A stretch of DNA of 64,000 nt, from contig JADLZK010012350.1 of assembly GCA_015847255.1 (NCBI GenBank), forward strand, positions 186,001-250,000. Direction: 5' to 3'. Both the position numbers and the translations under genes were made by a program. The notes under the pieces were generated by a model. That model was not told the origin of the DNA and did no database searches. It worked only from the letters and a program-made list of their open reading frames with translations. This document shows, one piece after another, positions 47,384 through 58,021 of the stretch. The stretch's first letter is position 1. Each line of letters opens with the position of its first letter. The stretch is from Hyparrhenia diplandra (taxonomy: Eukaryota > Streptophyta > Magnoliopsida > Poales > Poaceae).

Positions 47384-47950
47384 GGTGGTGTATTCGCAAC
47401 ATTTGTCAATGAGATCTCTTGCTTCTATAGCAGATAGAGCTAGGAATGCACCTCCCGAAGCTGCATTAAGGTCTCTTTTATCTTTTCTTAGTAAGACCCA
47501 AATAAAAATGTTGAAGAAGGATTGGGTCTGAAATACCAAGGTTTGGGCCAAAGTTGATAAGGTCATTAAAACAATCCCATGATGCTTTAAGAGACTCTTC
47601 TTCATCTTGTTTAAAAGTTAAAAAGTTCTATACTAAGACGGGCTATTTTGGAGGTGGGAAAGAAATAGGTACAAAATTTGGACATTAATGTCTCCCAATC
47701 TCCTTTTTACTCTCTATGCTCAAGTAATACCATCGCTTAGCTTTTCCCCGCCAAAGAGAACGGAAAGAACTTCCAAATAAGGTATTATCGGATATGCCTT
47801 CCATACCTAAAAGCATCCCATAATTTCCTCAAACTTTGTAGGTGTGAGTGTGGGTTGGCCTCACCTTCTCCCGAGAAGGCTAGTTCCCCGAACCATTCTT
47901 ATATAACCCAAGCGTAGCTCATAGGACTTTGCTAGGATAGGCTCAAGATT
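47384..47950 (-). pseudogene. Gag capsid relic of the LTR element
   Basis: Minus-strand reading gives the capsid pattern of Athila/Tat-like gag: GKAKRWYYL, FPPPK, FKQDEEESLKASWDCFNDLI and HFYLGLTKKDKRDLNAASGG, then ALSAIEARDLIDKCCEY. This protein would form the virus-like particle. Frame breaks lie near 47520 and 47640. The gene is interrupted at 47384 by the LTR-like insertion, and its ATG is not clear. Confidence 0.75.
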
Positions 47951-48123
47951 CTCGTTGCCTAAAGCTTTTTTGCTTGAGGGTATAAGATGTTTATAGATAG
48001 GCGTGGAATTCATGATGAAAAGGATAAGAAAAGAATAGATGAGTTAAAAAGGATAAAAGAGTAAAAGAAAAGAATATAATACAAGGATAAGGTAGATTCA
48101 AAGTCAACTCAAAGAAACCGTTT

Positions 48124-48139
48124 CAAGAACGGCGCCTTT
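48124..48139 (-). promoter_or_regulatory. Primer-binding site (tRNA-Asp type)
   Basis: Eight bases after the 5' LTR end, the minus strand reads AAAGGCGCCGTTCTTG. GGCGCCGTT is the core used by many Athila/Tat elements. The rest of the site is diverged. Confidence 0.55.
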
Positions 48140-48146
48140 AAATGCT

Positions 48147-49443
48147 TGTTGGTATTTGTTAAGCCCACGTAAATATTTATAATTTGTATAGTCCGCAAGC
48201 GCACGGATACCGGTGAGCACTTCACCCGAGAGGGTTTAATATCGAATCCACAGTGGAAACGGGGGTGAGGGAGACTACGATCTAATCTTAACCCGTAGTA
48301 ATATAAGACTAAAAAGGTTGAGGGTATAGAGAGGTTTACTAAGATAGCTAAATCTTGGTTTGGTAAGTGATGTTGATAGAATTCTTATGGGGAAGCACCC
48401 AAGAGAAGTAAGGTCTAAACTTACTCTCCCCAAGACTTATGAGCCCCTACGGTCCTATCCAACGGGATGTGGAATCCAAAGGAATCAATGGTATGGTACG
48501 TCACTATCACTAACTACCACACTCGGAAGGTAGGGTGTATCTACGAGATACCCGAAGTCCAAACACCACGCTTGCACCGCGAATATTACTCTAACCTAGG
48601 TACCGATTAAAGCACTCAAAAGAGAGACTCAGAGACCAATAAGAATTAATATAAACAATATAACTTACTAAAAGAAGAAATAGATTACCGTGAGTAACTC
48701 CAAGTGTAGATTAACTTCCACCGAGGTACAAGTGTGTGGAGATAGCACCCGACAGCCAGCACTTCCTCCAATTCCTTCCTCTCTATCTCTCTTGTTCTAA
48801 AGATTAGAACTAATGAGTTCTAATCCTCTCATACTAACTCTTCTAATTGTAGCTCTAATAAGTTTTCTAATTACATTCTAATTCACTAATCTCTTAGAGA
48901 GAGTTGATCCTTACATGGGACCCCTACAACCGAGAGATAATGAGATAGAATGAATTGATAATGAATTAGGTTTCACCCTGTGGGTCGTGGGGTCTTCTTA
49001 TATAGGCCTTGGCGATGAACGTGAACCCTTGATCAAACCGACCTTGGCAACGGTGTAGATACAACCTCAAAGTCGGTAGGAAACCGACCTAGAAAGGAGA
49101 GACCGACCGGGTGGGTCCCACTTGGCGGCCGCCAGCCATGGTGGGCCCATGCCGCCGCCTCTTTCCCCGGTGTCTTCCGGGGTGTCTTCTAGAATGTTTT
49201 AGTTCACTTTTCGGGTTGAGTTCCTTCACTGGTCAAGTCCGTCATCATATGTCTTGTATATTCCGAACTTTCTCCATTATTCTCTCGTGATTTTCCCCGT
49301 TAAGTCCCCTCAAAAATATATAAATCACCAAAACTCATGGAATTATGTTAGTTTAAACCCCTAGACTTATGTTGATATTCAATTTAAGCCCTTTTTTCAT
49401 GTTTAGTTGACTAGTAATTTTATGCTATAACAGGTGTCAACAA
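48147..49443 (-). repeat. 5' LTR of the 39341-49443 element
   Basis: It is the partner of 39341-40644. TATA box TATATAA at RC 48998-49004 with CCAAGGCC upstream. It ends (plus) GTCAACA at about 49442. It would drive the element RNA leftwards. Confidence 0.9.
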
Positions 49444-51160
49444 ACACCCGGATATTACTTAAGGCCTTAATATACAATTTCAGAACAAGAACTAGGAAGT
49501 CTATGAGGACTACACAATCCACGTAGGCACCGACAAAAAAAATTACACTCTCCGCTAACAAAGAATACGCTTCACATGCATGTATCCAACCGGGTCATCA
49601 TGCAAACAAGGGAAACAGTAAGAAACTCACGGTTTACTAAACAAAAATACTTGCCTTCGTGGATCGATGATCTGCTCCATAATAAACTTGGCGATCATCT
49701 CTAATATCCTCCAAATTGATCGAATTTCAGACAAGTTAAATTCCTAATACAAAATAAATAAGGTATAAGTGTTTGTTGTACACATGGTCTTTATTGCCAA
49801 ACAAAGGTAGGCACAAGATGGAGCTGCACTTCGAAGTTACCTCAGACAATCCAAATGAACTTGTTTCATCGCAGCCATCATGTGGTGGGTCGTGTAGAAC
49901 CCACATGTCTTTTTTCATCGCTTCACATGTGCACCGCAAACATATGAAACACAAAGTTGGTACGTTAGGAAACACTCACGGGTCTATTGCACTTTTCACC
50001 GACTAGTATTTGACTTTAAGCGGAGCGCAGAGTCAACCAAATAAGCCTTCCCGAATTTAGTAAGCAAATAGATGAAGAGGCATCCCGAATGAGTCCGAAT
50101 AGAAGAAATTGTACTCATGTTGTCATGCAAAGAAAGGATGGCCATATCCAATACATCTAGTGCCATGAGGTCAAACAAGTCGTTGAAACCCACATTGATC
50201 ATAGCCTCTTCGCTCGCGTGTCACGCCAAAAAGGCCTCTTTTCCCGGGCGATGCAATAAACGCCACCGATTGCCTGCTTTGGTACCGCTTGCATGTACCA
50301 CTCTTGAAGAGCAAAGACAAGAAGGCCCCGCCTTTATGAAGCTCTTCGGGTGATAGTATTGAGATCCATGCCGGTACTTAGGGTTGGCCTATGCGAACCG
50401 AAGGGCATTCAAGCCACTCGTGAAATGGGGCGAGCCACTCTCACATTCTCACCACCTATGTGGCTAGGGGTGTTATGTGCGGTGAACGATGTCCTCGTGA
50501 TTCCATCTCAACCGCAAAGATCCCGGTCCAGCCTGCCTCGATTCCATCTCAACCGTAGCATCCGGTCCGTCAAGATCCGCGGGCTAAGGCGTGACCGCTA
50601 TCCGCACCACCTACAAGGCTACGTGTGTTGGTGCGTTGAACAATGTCCTTGCGATTTTATCGCTCCAACTCAGCCGTGAGCTCATCTATTGCACCGCAAG
50701 CTCGCTTAAAGTGCTTCAACCTTCGATCGCCTCCCCGAGCTTCCTCTTTCTCGCACATGTCGACGCACTCCAGCCAAGCCTTCCAACCAGACGAACTAGA
50801 CACCCCACACACATGCCCCGCCCTCGTTTCGAGATGCCGTGGACGTGCGTGGAGCATATCTCTTTCCCCTACACCAGTGCCCCCTTAAGGATGGGTTGCC
50901 TTCTCTAAAACCTTTCTCGGCCAAGACCGAGCCCCCGTCTGTTCCGTGGTGCCTGTGGCCTCTCGTGAGCTCATACCTTTCCCTTCCCTTCTATGCAACA
51001 AAACCGCCCAATTGTCGCACCTATATCAAAAAAAAAATAAGTTACACAGAGAAGTCAACAAACTAGCACTCAAAAAAATCTAACAATAAGTAGGGTTCAT
51101 ATATCTCGAGGCACGTATATCACAAAAAAATGTAGTTCAAGAACGGAGGAACATAAACAA
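49444..51160 (-). pseudogene. Unidentified repeated gene fragment (copy 2) and GC-rich relic
   Basis: Minus-strand frames 50857-50657 (a charged, probably coiled-coil peptide with GAIDELTAELER), 50202-49996 (VGFNDLFDLMALDVLDMAIL...) and 49975-49736 (GCDETSSFGLS, LCLPLFGNKDHVY) lie in the same order and strand, separated by frame breaks. The last matches 33950-34189. It looks like a decayed multi-exon gene carried by a transposon. I cannot name the family. Confidence 0.4.
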
Positions 51161-51162
51161 AC

Positions 51163-52400
51163 CGTTGTTTAGCAACATTTCATTTAATATGCACATTTTT
51201 TAAGACAAGATAGTTGTAGTACTCTACAAAGCAGTCATTCATCTTCATCACATGTAATTCATCTATAAAGAAAATATGAAATAGTAGTTGCGGTTTCATA
51301 TGACAAAAAACACACCTGTACGGTAACAACATTATAGTAGCAAAAGGTTCAAGTTCAGAAGATCAACAACTCAAAATATCCATGTGAGGATAAAATTATA
51401 CGTTCAATTTTGTAATAGGCGCTTTATGAGGACTATAGAAACCGGCCGAGGCGTAGAGAACAAAAAAATGTAGTTGAGGAATAGATGAATATAAACAAGT
51501 CAGTAGTTCAAGAATACCATTTAATAGGCACATTTTTGTAAGTTAAGATAGTAGTACTCTACGGCACTCGTGATTCTTGAGCACACATATATATTCATCT
51601 ATAAAGAAAAAAAAAGCAGCAGAGTGCAGTTTCAGACGACAAAAACACACGATATCAACATTGTAGCAAAATGTGTCAAGTTTAGTATCTACAACTCGAT
51701 ATATCCCTCTCGAGGATAAAATTATACTAGGTGAATAAGGTTTTGGGAAGCTTTTTCAAGGATCGCCCCCGATCTTTGTCACGCTCGCCTACCTTCAAGG
51801 CCCTGAGGCTTTACATCTTGGTGTCTTCAACGCCGCCTTCGTTGAGCTCTACCGCCACCGCTGATAGGAACTTTTTATAAAGAAAATAAGCTGTAGTTTA
51901 GCAACAGCTCATTTAAAAGGAACTTTTTTATAAAGAAAATAAAGTAGTTGCAGCTTTCCTATGACAAAAACACAGATAACAACATTATAGTTATAGTAGC
52001 AAAGCCAGTGTATTGTTCAAGATCTACAACTCTAGATATCCATCTCGGGATGAAGGTACCACCTTCCTCACTTACATTGTAGCAAGCCGGGTGTCGTTCA
52101 AGATCTAACAACTAGATATATCCATCTTAGGATAAAGTTATCACCTTCACTCGCCATAAAGCATCGAAAAAATCAGGCGACATCGCAGGTTTCTCTATCT
52201 CTTCCCCGCCCGATGGTCCGCGGAAGAAAATAAACCAAGAGTTGCTGCTTCCTATGACAAAAACACACGAGATAACAACATTATAGTAGCAGCCAAAGGC
52301 CAAGTTCAAGATATACTCTATATATCAATCTGAGCACAAAATTATCACCTTTCCTCGAGGCGATCGAAAATTCAGGCGACATCGCGGTGCTCGCTATCTC
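51163..52400. repeat. Four diverged direct repeats of a ~170-250-bp AT-rich unit
   Basis: Units begin near 51163, 51492, 51888 and 52227. Each has some of the blocks 'tagcaac..ttcatttaa', 'ttcatctataaagaaaa', 'tatgacaaaaacacac', 'taacaacattatagtagca' and 'gatctacaactc.atatatcc'. A further copy lies at 39080-39230. No coding content is visible. Confidence 0.7.
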
Positions 52401-52469
52401 TTCCCGCCTCGATGATGCATTGATGGTCTGCCGCTGGATGGAAATCACCGAGCACCTTCGCCGCCTGAA

Positions 52470-52614
52470 AAATGGCGCATCAGCAGCCGTAGGCTCCCCG
52501 ACAGACCGGGATCCGGGTAGGGTATTTTAGCGCTTAAGCCTTACCCGCACCATGTGCAATATGCGGAGGCTAGGGCTTGAACCCGGACCTTCCGCTTACA
52601 AAGCAGAGCACTAC
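52470..52614 (-). mobile_element. tRNA-derived SINE, copy 2
   Basis: The minus strand starts GTGGTAGTGCTCTGCTTTG, with B box GGTTCAAGCC at RC 52574-52583. Its body ('gcatattgcacatggtg', 'ctaaaataccct') is shared with 35719-35872. Flanks CACCTTCGCCGCCTGAA (52453-52469) and CACCTTCGCCGCCCGAA (52615-52631) are a 17-bp target duplication with one mismatch. The 3' end is a short T run. Confidence 0.82.
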
Positions 52615-52631
52615 CACCTTCGCCGCCCGAA

Positions 52632-53330
52632 CAGATTTCAAAATTTCGCCGCCCGAAAATTAGCATGACAGCTCAATTCTTAGGCGCTTTATGAGGACTA
52701 CACAAACCGCTACTGCCGTTTGAGATGACGGCGGCGCCGCCGCGCCACTGGTGGAGGATGAAGCCGCCATAGCCGGTAGCGATTAACCCGCAGACGCGGG
52801 CCGGGAGATGGATCGGAGATGGGTTGGACGGTGGTCGCGACGCTGATGCGCTGGCCGGCTTGAAAACCTAGAATGGCGAGGGCGTGAGTTGGTTGCGGCG
52901 GTGGTGGTTGTCAACGGCGGGGGGGGCAGCCCGGTGGTGGGGTCAGTATACCCTAGAATGGCCTCGGTGAGGAGGCGGATGAGGGATTTTGAGTTTTGCG
53001 AATGCTCGGCGCGGGCGGCACAAGAAATTTACTAAAAATTTTTGGCGTGCACAAGGGAAAGAGCGCCACTTTAGCCATAGCTTGGGACCGGGAGAAGGCG
53101 CGTGGTGGGACCGCCTGGCCAAGATGGAAAACTCAGATGAGAGGTTTCGCTTTGCAAATGCTCGGGCGCCAAGCAATTTTGGTAAAATTTTCTACGGGAA
53201 CAAGGAAAGCGCCTCGCATGGTGGGACCGTCCCCCGCCGCTTGGAAAACATACAAGCTACCAAAGGCCTCATAGTAATTATAAAATTGATGGTTTGTCTT
53301 TCTAAAATTTATAAATCATGTCTATGAAGC
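52632..53330. other. GC-rich intergenic repeat, no gene
   Basis: Open frames on both strands (52989-53327 and 53176-52943) have no domain. Two related ~165-bp segments ('gcgaatgctcgg' near 52999 and 'gcaaatgctcgg' near 53154, each followed by a 'taaaa.tttt' and a 'ggtgggacc') are diverged direct repeats. Confidence 0.45.
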
Positions 53331-53379
53331 TTGTATAACAACATTTTTGAGCATCTACCGGGTTTCAAAGACAACAAGT

Positions 53380-53830
53380 CATGAACATAAATCTTGTAGT
53401 ATAGCTTCTTAAGATGTACATCTTTTTATAATTTCTTCATGCGACGTGTTGCCGCACTAACATTGTTCACAAGATTATTCAGGGTCCGCTTAGCAACAGA
53501 GCGGCGGTCCTACCGGGCAGTGGCGCAAATCGTAGCGGCACCGCTCACATGAGCCGGTTTTCACTCACCCTCTCCCTCTCGCCGACAACCACCACCGCTC
53601 ATAGGAGCCTGAGAAGCTTATTTTGGGCTCGTCCGGCCCCCCGTGTGCTACAGTTGGAGGAGCCTGAGCCAGCGCGAGCCCCCGCCAAAAAAGCCCTTAC
53701 ACAACTCTCGAGTTTATGAAACTACAAAAAGAGATTTATAAGATTTGTGAACAATAATGTCACTAGCACTATGTCGTATGGGGAATCAAACCAAAATAAG
53801 AATTGTAGATCTTGCTAAGTTATTAAACTC
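53380..53830. repeat. Foldback-like region with diverged inverted arms
   Basis: About 53380-53485 ('cttcttaagatgtacatc', 'cactaacattgttcacaag') resembles the reverse complement of about 53712-53830 ('cttagcaagatctaca', 'agtgacattattgttcaca'). A GC-rich centre (53490-53700) lies between. It could be a degraded DNA transposon with long inverted ends. No target duplication was identified. Confidence 0.4.
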
Positions 53831-54024
53831 TCAACTTAAAACTCTTTTTGATTATTGACTTTGTCTTAATATCGGGTAAAAACTAGGTCTCAAATTCAAA
53901 AAACCCCGAAAAACCGAGATTTAAATTTTTAAGTGGCCTCGATATATATATATATACAAAGTTACAAACCACCAAAGATACCGATTGTAGTTCTCAATTA
54001 TCCATGACATTTTGTAGTTTACAA
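53831..54024. other. AT-rich spacer with LINE target site
   Basis: Contains a short (TA)n run (53941-53954) and 'tagtttacaa' at 54015-54024, the left copy of the LINE target duplication. Confidence 0.5.
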
Positions 54025-54164
54025 TTTTTTTTTGACGAAAAAAATACCGTGGGGGAGATCCCCACAAATGGGCCTTTTCATTAAATTTTAGACAAAAAAG
54101 AGAGTTACGTGGATACATACATGAGTTTAGCTAAAAGCATCTAGCCATACACGTAAGGTTGATT

Positions 54165-57100
54165 TTAAATCAACCTTAAACTGCTTGATTGTAAGTAACC
54201 TTGTGCTTTGAAATTTCGAACCCATAACCCCGTAGATGGCTCTCTCCTTTGAAACACCTTATCATTCCCGAAGCTTCCACAACTCCCACGCAGCCTATCA
54301 TAGATGCTTCTGTAAAAAACACGGGTTGTATGATTTGAGCTGCATTCATCAAAGATATCTAGTAGATTCGTGTTTCGGCCCCAAGAAAATCCCAAATTTT
54401 TCGCCAATAACTCGAGCAAAGGGACAGCCAAAGAATAGGTGCACAATAGTTTCAGTACTCTCATGTTGCACATGATGCGTAGGTTGGGACCTTGAATATT
54501 AAGATGTCTCCATTGCAAAAGATATCCTTGGTGTTCAACCTATCCACAAGGATTAGCCAAACAAAGAATTTGATTCTCGGGTGCAAGAGGATTTCAACAT
54601 GATCTTGAATATTGATGAGCCTCAATGCCTTTGAAAGCATATTTATAGAATTGTTTGGCAAAGGTACCTAGGGCCCCAAATCGGTGTCCAATGATCTTTT
54701 TTTCGTTTCATCATATCCCGTGATTCTCGCAAATCCTCTTGAATTATTTCAAGTTCATCGTGAGCCTCATCGAGAGTGGGAGAAAGAATATGGAATCAAG
54801 ATCAATTGCCTCGCATGATATCATAGACGAAGAGTCATCCTCTCTAGAAAAGGAGGCTAATCTTGGAAATTCCTCGACATGATATCCCTCGGCCCATAGA
54901 TCATCCCAAAAACACACCGATTTCCCATCACCAATTTCACATTTGGCTATGCCTCTATATAGTGTGTTGAGTCTAAAAATATCCTTCCACCAAAAAGAAC
55001 CCACTTCTCTCGCAAGTATGTGGCACCTTATTTTGATAGTATCCGGTCCGTGATCATTCTAACCCATGGGATATCAGCCCGTCATAAAAATTTATTAAGG
55101 TGTTTCATGAGGAGAGCATCATTATGGAGCCTCAAGTTAATAATACCTGCACCCCCTTTTTCTTTTGGCACCGTATACACCGGCCATGCAACTAGATTAC
55201 CACCTTTCTTCTTGTCGTTGTTTCCTCTCCACAGCATTGTTTTCGCCCTCGCCTACAAATTCAATCACTCCTCTTGGCGTACCGATGATACACATAACAT
55301 ATGTTGTGATTGGGGTGACGGCAGATTGAATCATCTCCAGCCTTCCAGGTGAGAAAGCCATGTGGGAGCGCATGATAACCTTCTTTCCACTCTATCCATT
55401 ATTGGGGTAAGATCTTCAAATCTTGGTTTAGTGGTTCCCATAGGTAAAACCAAGATATGTGAAGGGTAATGAACCAATGTCACAACCAAAAGTGCTAGCA
55501 AGGAAGGCAAGTTTTGATTGTTCCACATTGATGGGATACATGTGGGATTTTGTATAGTTAACCTTCGTGCCCGTGGATTCAAAGAAAATTCTCAGAGGGA
55601 TCGCTTTGAGGAAGATGAGTCGCTGAGCATCATCTTGCGTAAATAATGCAGTATCATCAAAGATACCGTATTATTGGAAAGTCTTCATTTGGTTGGGGAT
55701 GTGTTGGCATAATAGGTTTAAACCGGTCGCATCATTGATGATGACTTGAAGCAACTCTCACGCCAAAAACAAATAATGTTGGAGATAGGGGGTCTCCTTG
55801 TCTAACTCCCCTCTTACATTTGAAAAATTTTCCCCGGTACACCATTCAACAATACTGCAGATGATCCTGATGAAAGTATTGACTGTATCCATTGTATCCA
55901 TCTTACAGGAAAACCCAAGTGAGACATCATGAGTATAATGGCAGAGTGTTCCACAGTATCAAATGCTTTCTCAAAATCTAATTTTAAGATCAGAATCTCC
56001 TTTTTTGATTGTTGACACTGGTGGATATATTCAAAACTCCAGGCAAGACAATCCTGAATTGTCCTTGTTCTAATAAAGCCATATTGGTTTTGGTGTACCA
56101 GTTCAAGTATCACAGATTGCAACCTATCAGCAAGAATCTTGGTGATTATCTTTAGAGAGATATTCATCAAGGAGATGGGCCTGAAATCACCAACAGTTTC
56201 TGGACTGTCCTTCTTAGGCACTAGTGTGATGAAAGATCTGTTAATGCTTTCCAGGTTGGCTTGGCCATTATAGAATTGATTGCACAGTTCATAGAAGTCC
56301 AACTTGATAATTTGCCAGCATCTTTTCATAAACAGGCCATTGAAACCATCAGGCCCTGGGGCCTTATCACTTGGCATTCTTCTTATAATTTTATCAATTT
56401 CATCATTCTCAAAGGGATCACTAAGATACAGCAAGCCATCTACAGGATGGATCATCTGGTCCAGATCAAAAAGCATTGTAGGTGAGTCTGTGGTGCCCAT
56501 TCTGTTCCTAAAAGAAGACCATAGCAAACCAAATTTTTTACCGCCATGATCACTCGATCCAGCTCCATGGTCATTTTTCAACTGCGGCAATTGAGTTCCT
56601 TCAGATGAAATTCTTGCCATAGCATGAAAAAACTTTGTGCATTCATCCCCAAATTTTATTCTGTTGACTGTGTATCTGTTCCTCCAATACATGTTCCTGT
56701 ATTTCAGCCAGGTTGTCAACTGATTCTTTACTATATTCCTTAGATTGCTCTCTGGGTTGAATAATTGCCTTTGGTCTTCAACAGAATCTAAAGCCCCAAT
56801 GACTGCATTACAGTTAGAGATGAGCAATTTAAGGTTGGATATCCCTTGCTCCAAAGGTTTCCGCATAGGCTCGAAAGTGCCTTGAACTTAGCAAAGGATT
56901 TGCTTGGCTTTATCCCGCATGTGATCCGAAAAGAGGACCAAATTTAGTGTAAACGGTTTCTAAGAAATCCCCTCGTTCTGCCCAATAGTTTTCAAAACGA
57001 AACACATTTGCTCTTGGGATTTTGGTACCAATGGATATCTGACATGGCAGGTGATCGATGTTATTTTAGCTAGGGGTATAACCTCCGTGTTGGGATATTC

Positions 57101-57739
57101 CAAGGTCCAATTAGGTGAAGAGAAAAAACCAATCTAGTCGCTCCAAAGAAGGTCGCTTTTGCATATTGCTCCATGTAAAAGATCTGCCTTTTAGTGGTAA
57201 TTCTACCAGGCCCAGGTGCCCAATTGCTTCATTGAATGTTAAGACATCTTCCACATTACCACCTGGCTTGTTACAGTTACTCAGAGAACGGTAGAAGTTG
57301 AAATCACCCACAAACAACCAATTTTCATCATCCCCAATATCATGATTTTTAAACCATTCAATAAATTCACTCCTGAGGGGGTCAACACAAGGACCATAAA
57401 CCGTGGTTAGGCACCATCTCTCGTTATTCTACAAAGATTTGTAAGCAATAGTGATTCCATATCTCTGCCTATCTATGACTGTTCCACTGAACATCGAGCC
57501 ATTCCACAAGACTAGTATTCCACCCGAAGCCCCAACCGATGGGGAGTATTCAAAACAATCAAATCTTCTCGGTGCAAATTTTCGGATGTAGGAGATATCA
57601 AAATGCTCTCTTTGTTTCCCCGAATGCAAGCTATAGCACAGCCGATTCCTCAATTTTTTCCCTCACAAATGGCCCCATTTGATGGGTCATTTATGCCTCG
57701 AATATTCCAACATAACAAGTTCCAATTCGTGTACCCATA
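54165..57739 (-). pseudogene. LINE ORF2: APE endonuclease, reverse transcriptase, zf-RVT
   Basis: The endonuclease starts with NLLCWNIRGINDP (about 57720-57680), then GASGGILVLWNGSMF (about 57530-57485) and LFVGDFNFYRSLSNCNKPGG with RSFTWSN (57317-57170). The RT is an intact 350-codon frame at 56866-55814 with KAPGPDGFNGLFMKRCW, SFITLVPKKDSPE, DFRPISLMNISLKIITKILA, RTIQDCLAWSFEYIH and LKLDFEKAFDTVEH. After a frame shift the catalytic box reads IFDDTALF (about 55655) where YADD is expected. Then PSHILVLPMGTTKPR (about 55450), GSFWWKDIF and KSVCFWDDLWAEG (55004-54890), and PRIKFFVWLILVDRL (about 54570), the zf-RVT tail. A stop near 57429 and several shifts break it. Confidence 0.9.
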
Positions 57740-58021
57740 TTAAACCAATTTGGGAAGGCAACAGACTAATGCCACTAGGTCATTAGTTAACCACACAAAG
57801 GACCGATCAAGCATCGAAAAAATACCACAATGCCCCGCAATAGGTAGCATATGGAAGACACATTCACAAGGCCCGAATAGATAGATAATTAACAACCCGA
57901 TGGTATCATGATAAAGGATAAGGGGTTCCAAACACACTAGCACAAAGTATTTAAGTGTCATGATACTAAAAGATCCAACATCGAGGACTTTTCGAGGGAG
58001 TAACAAAGTTCACATGATAAA

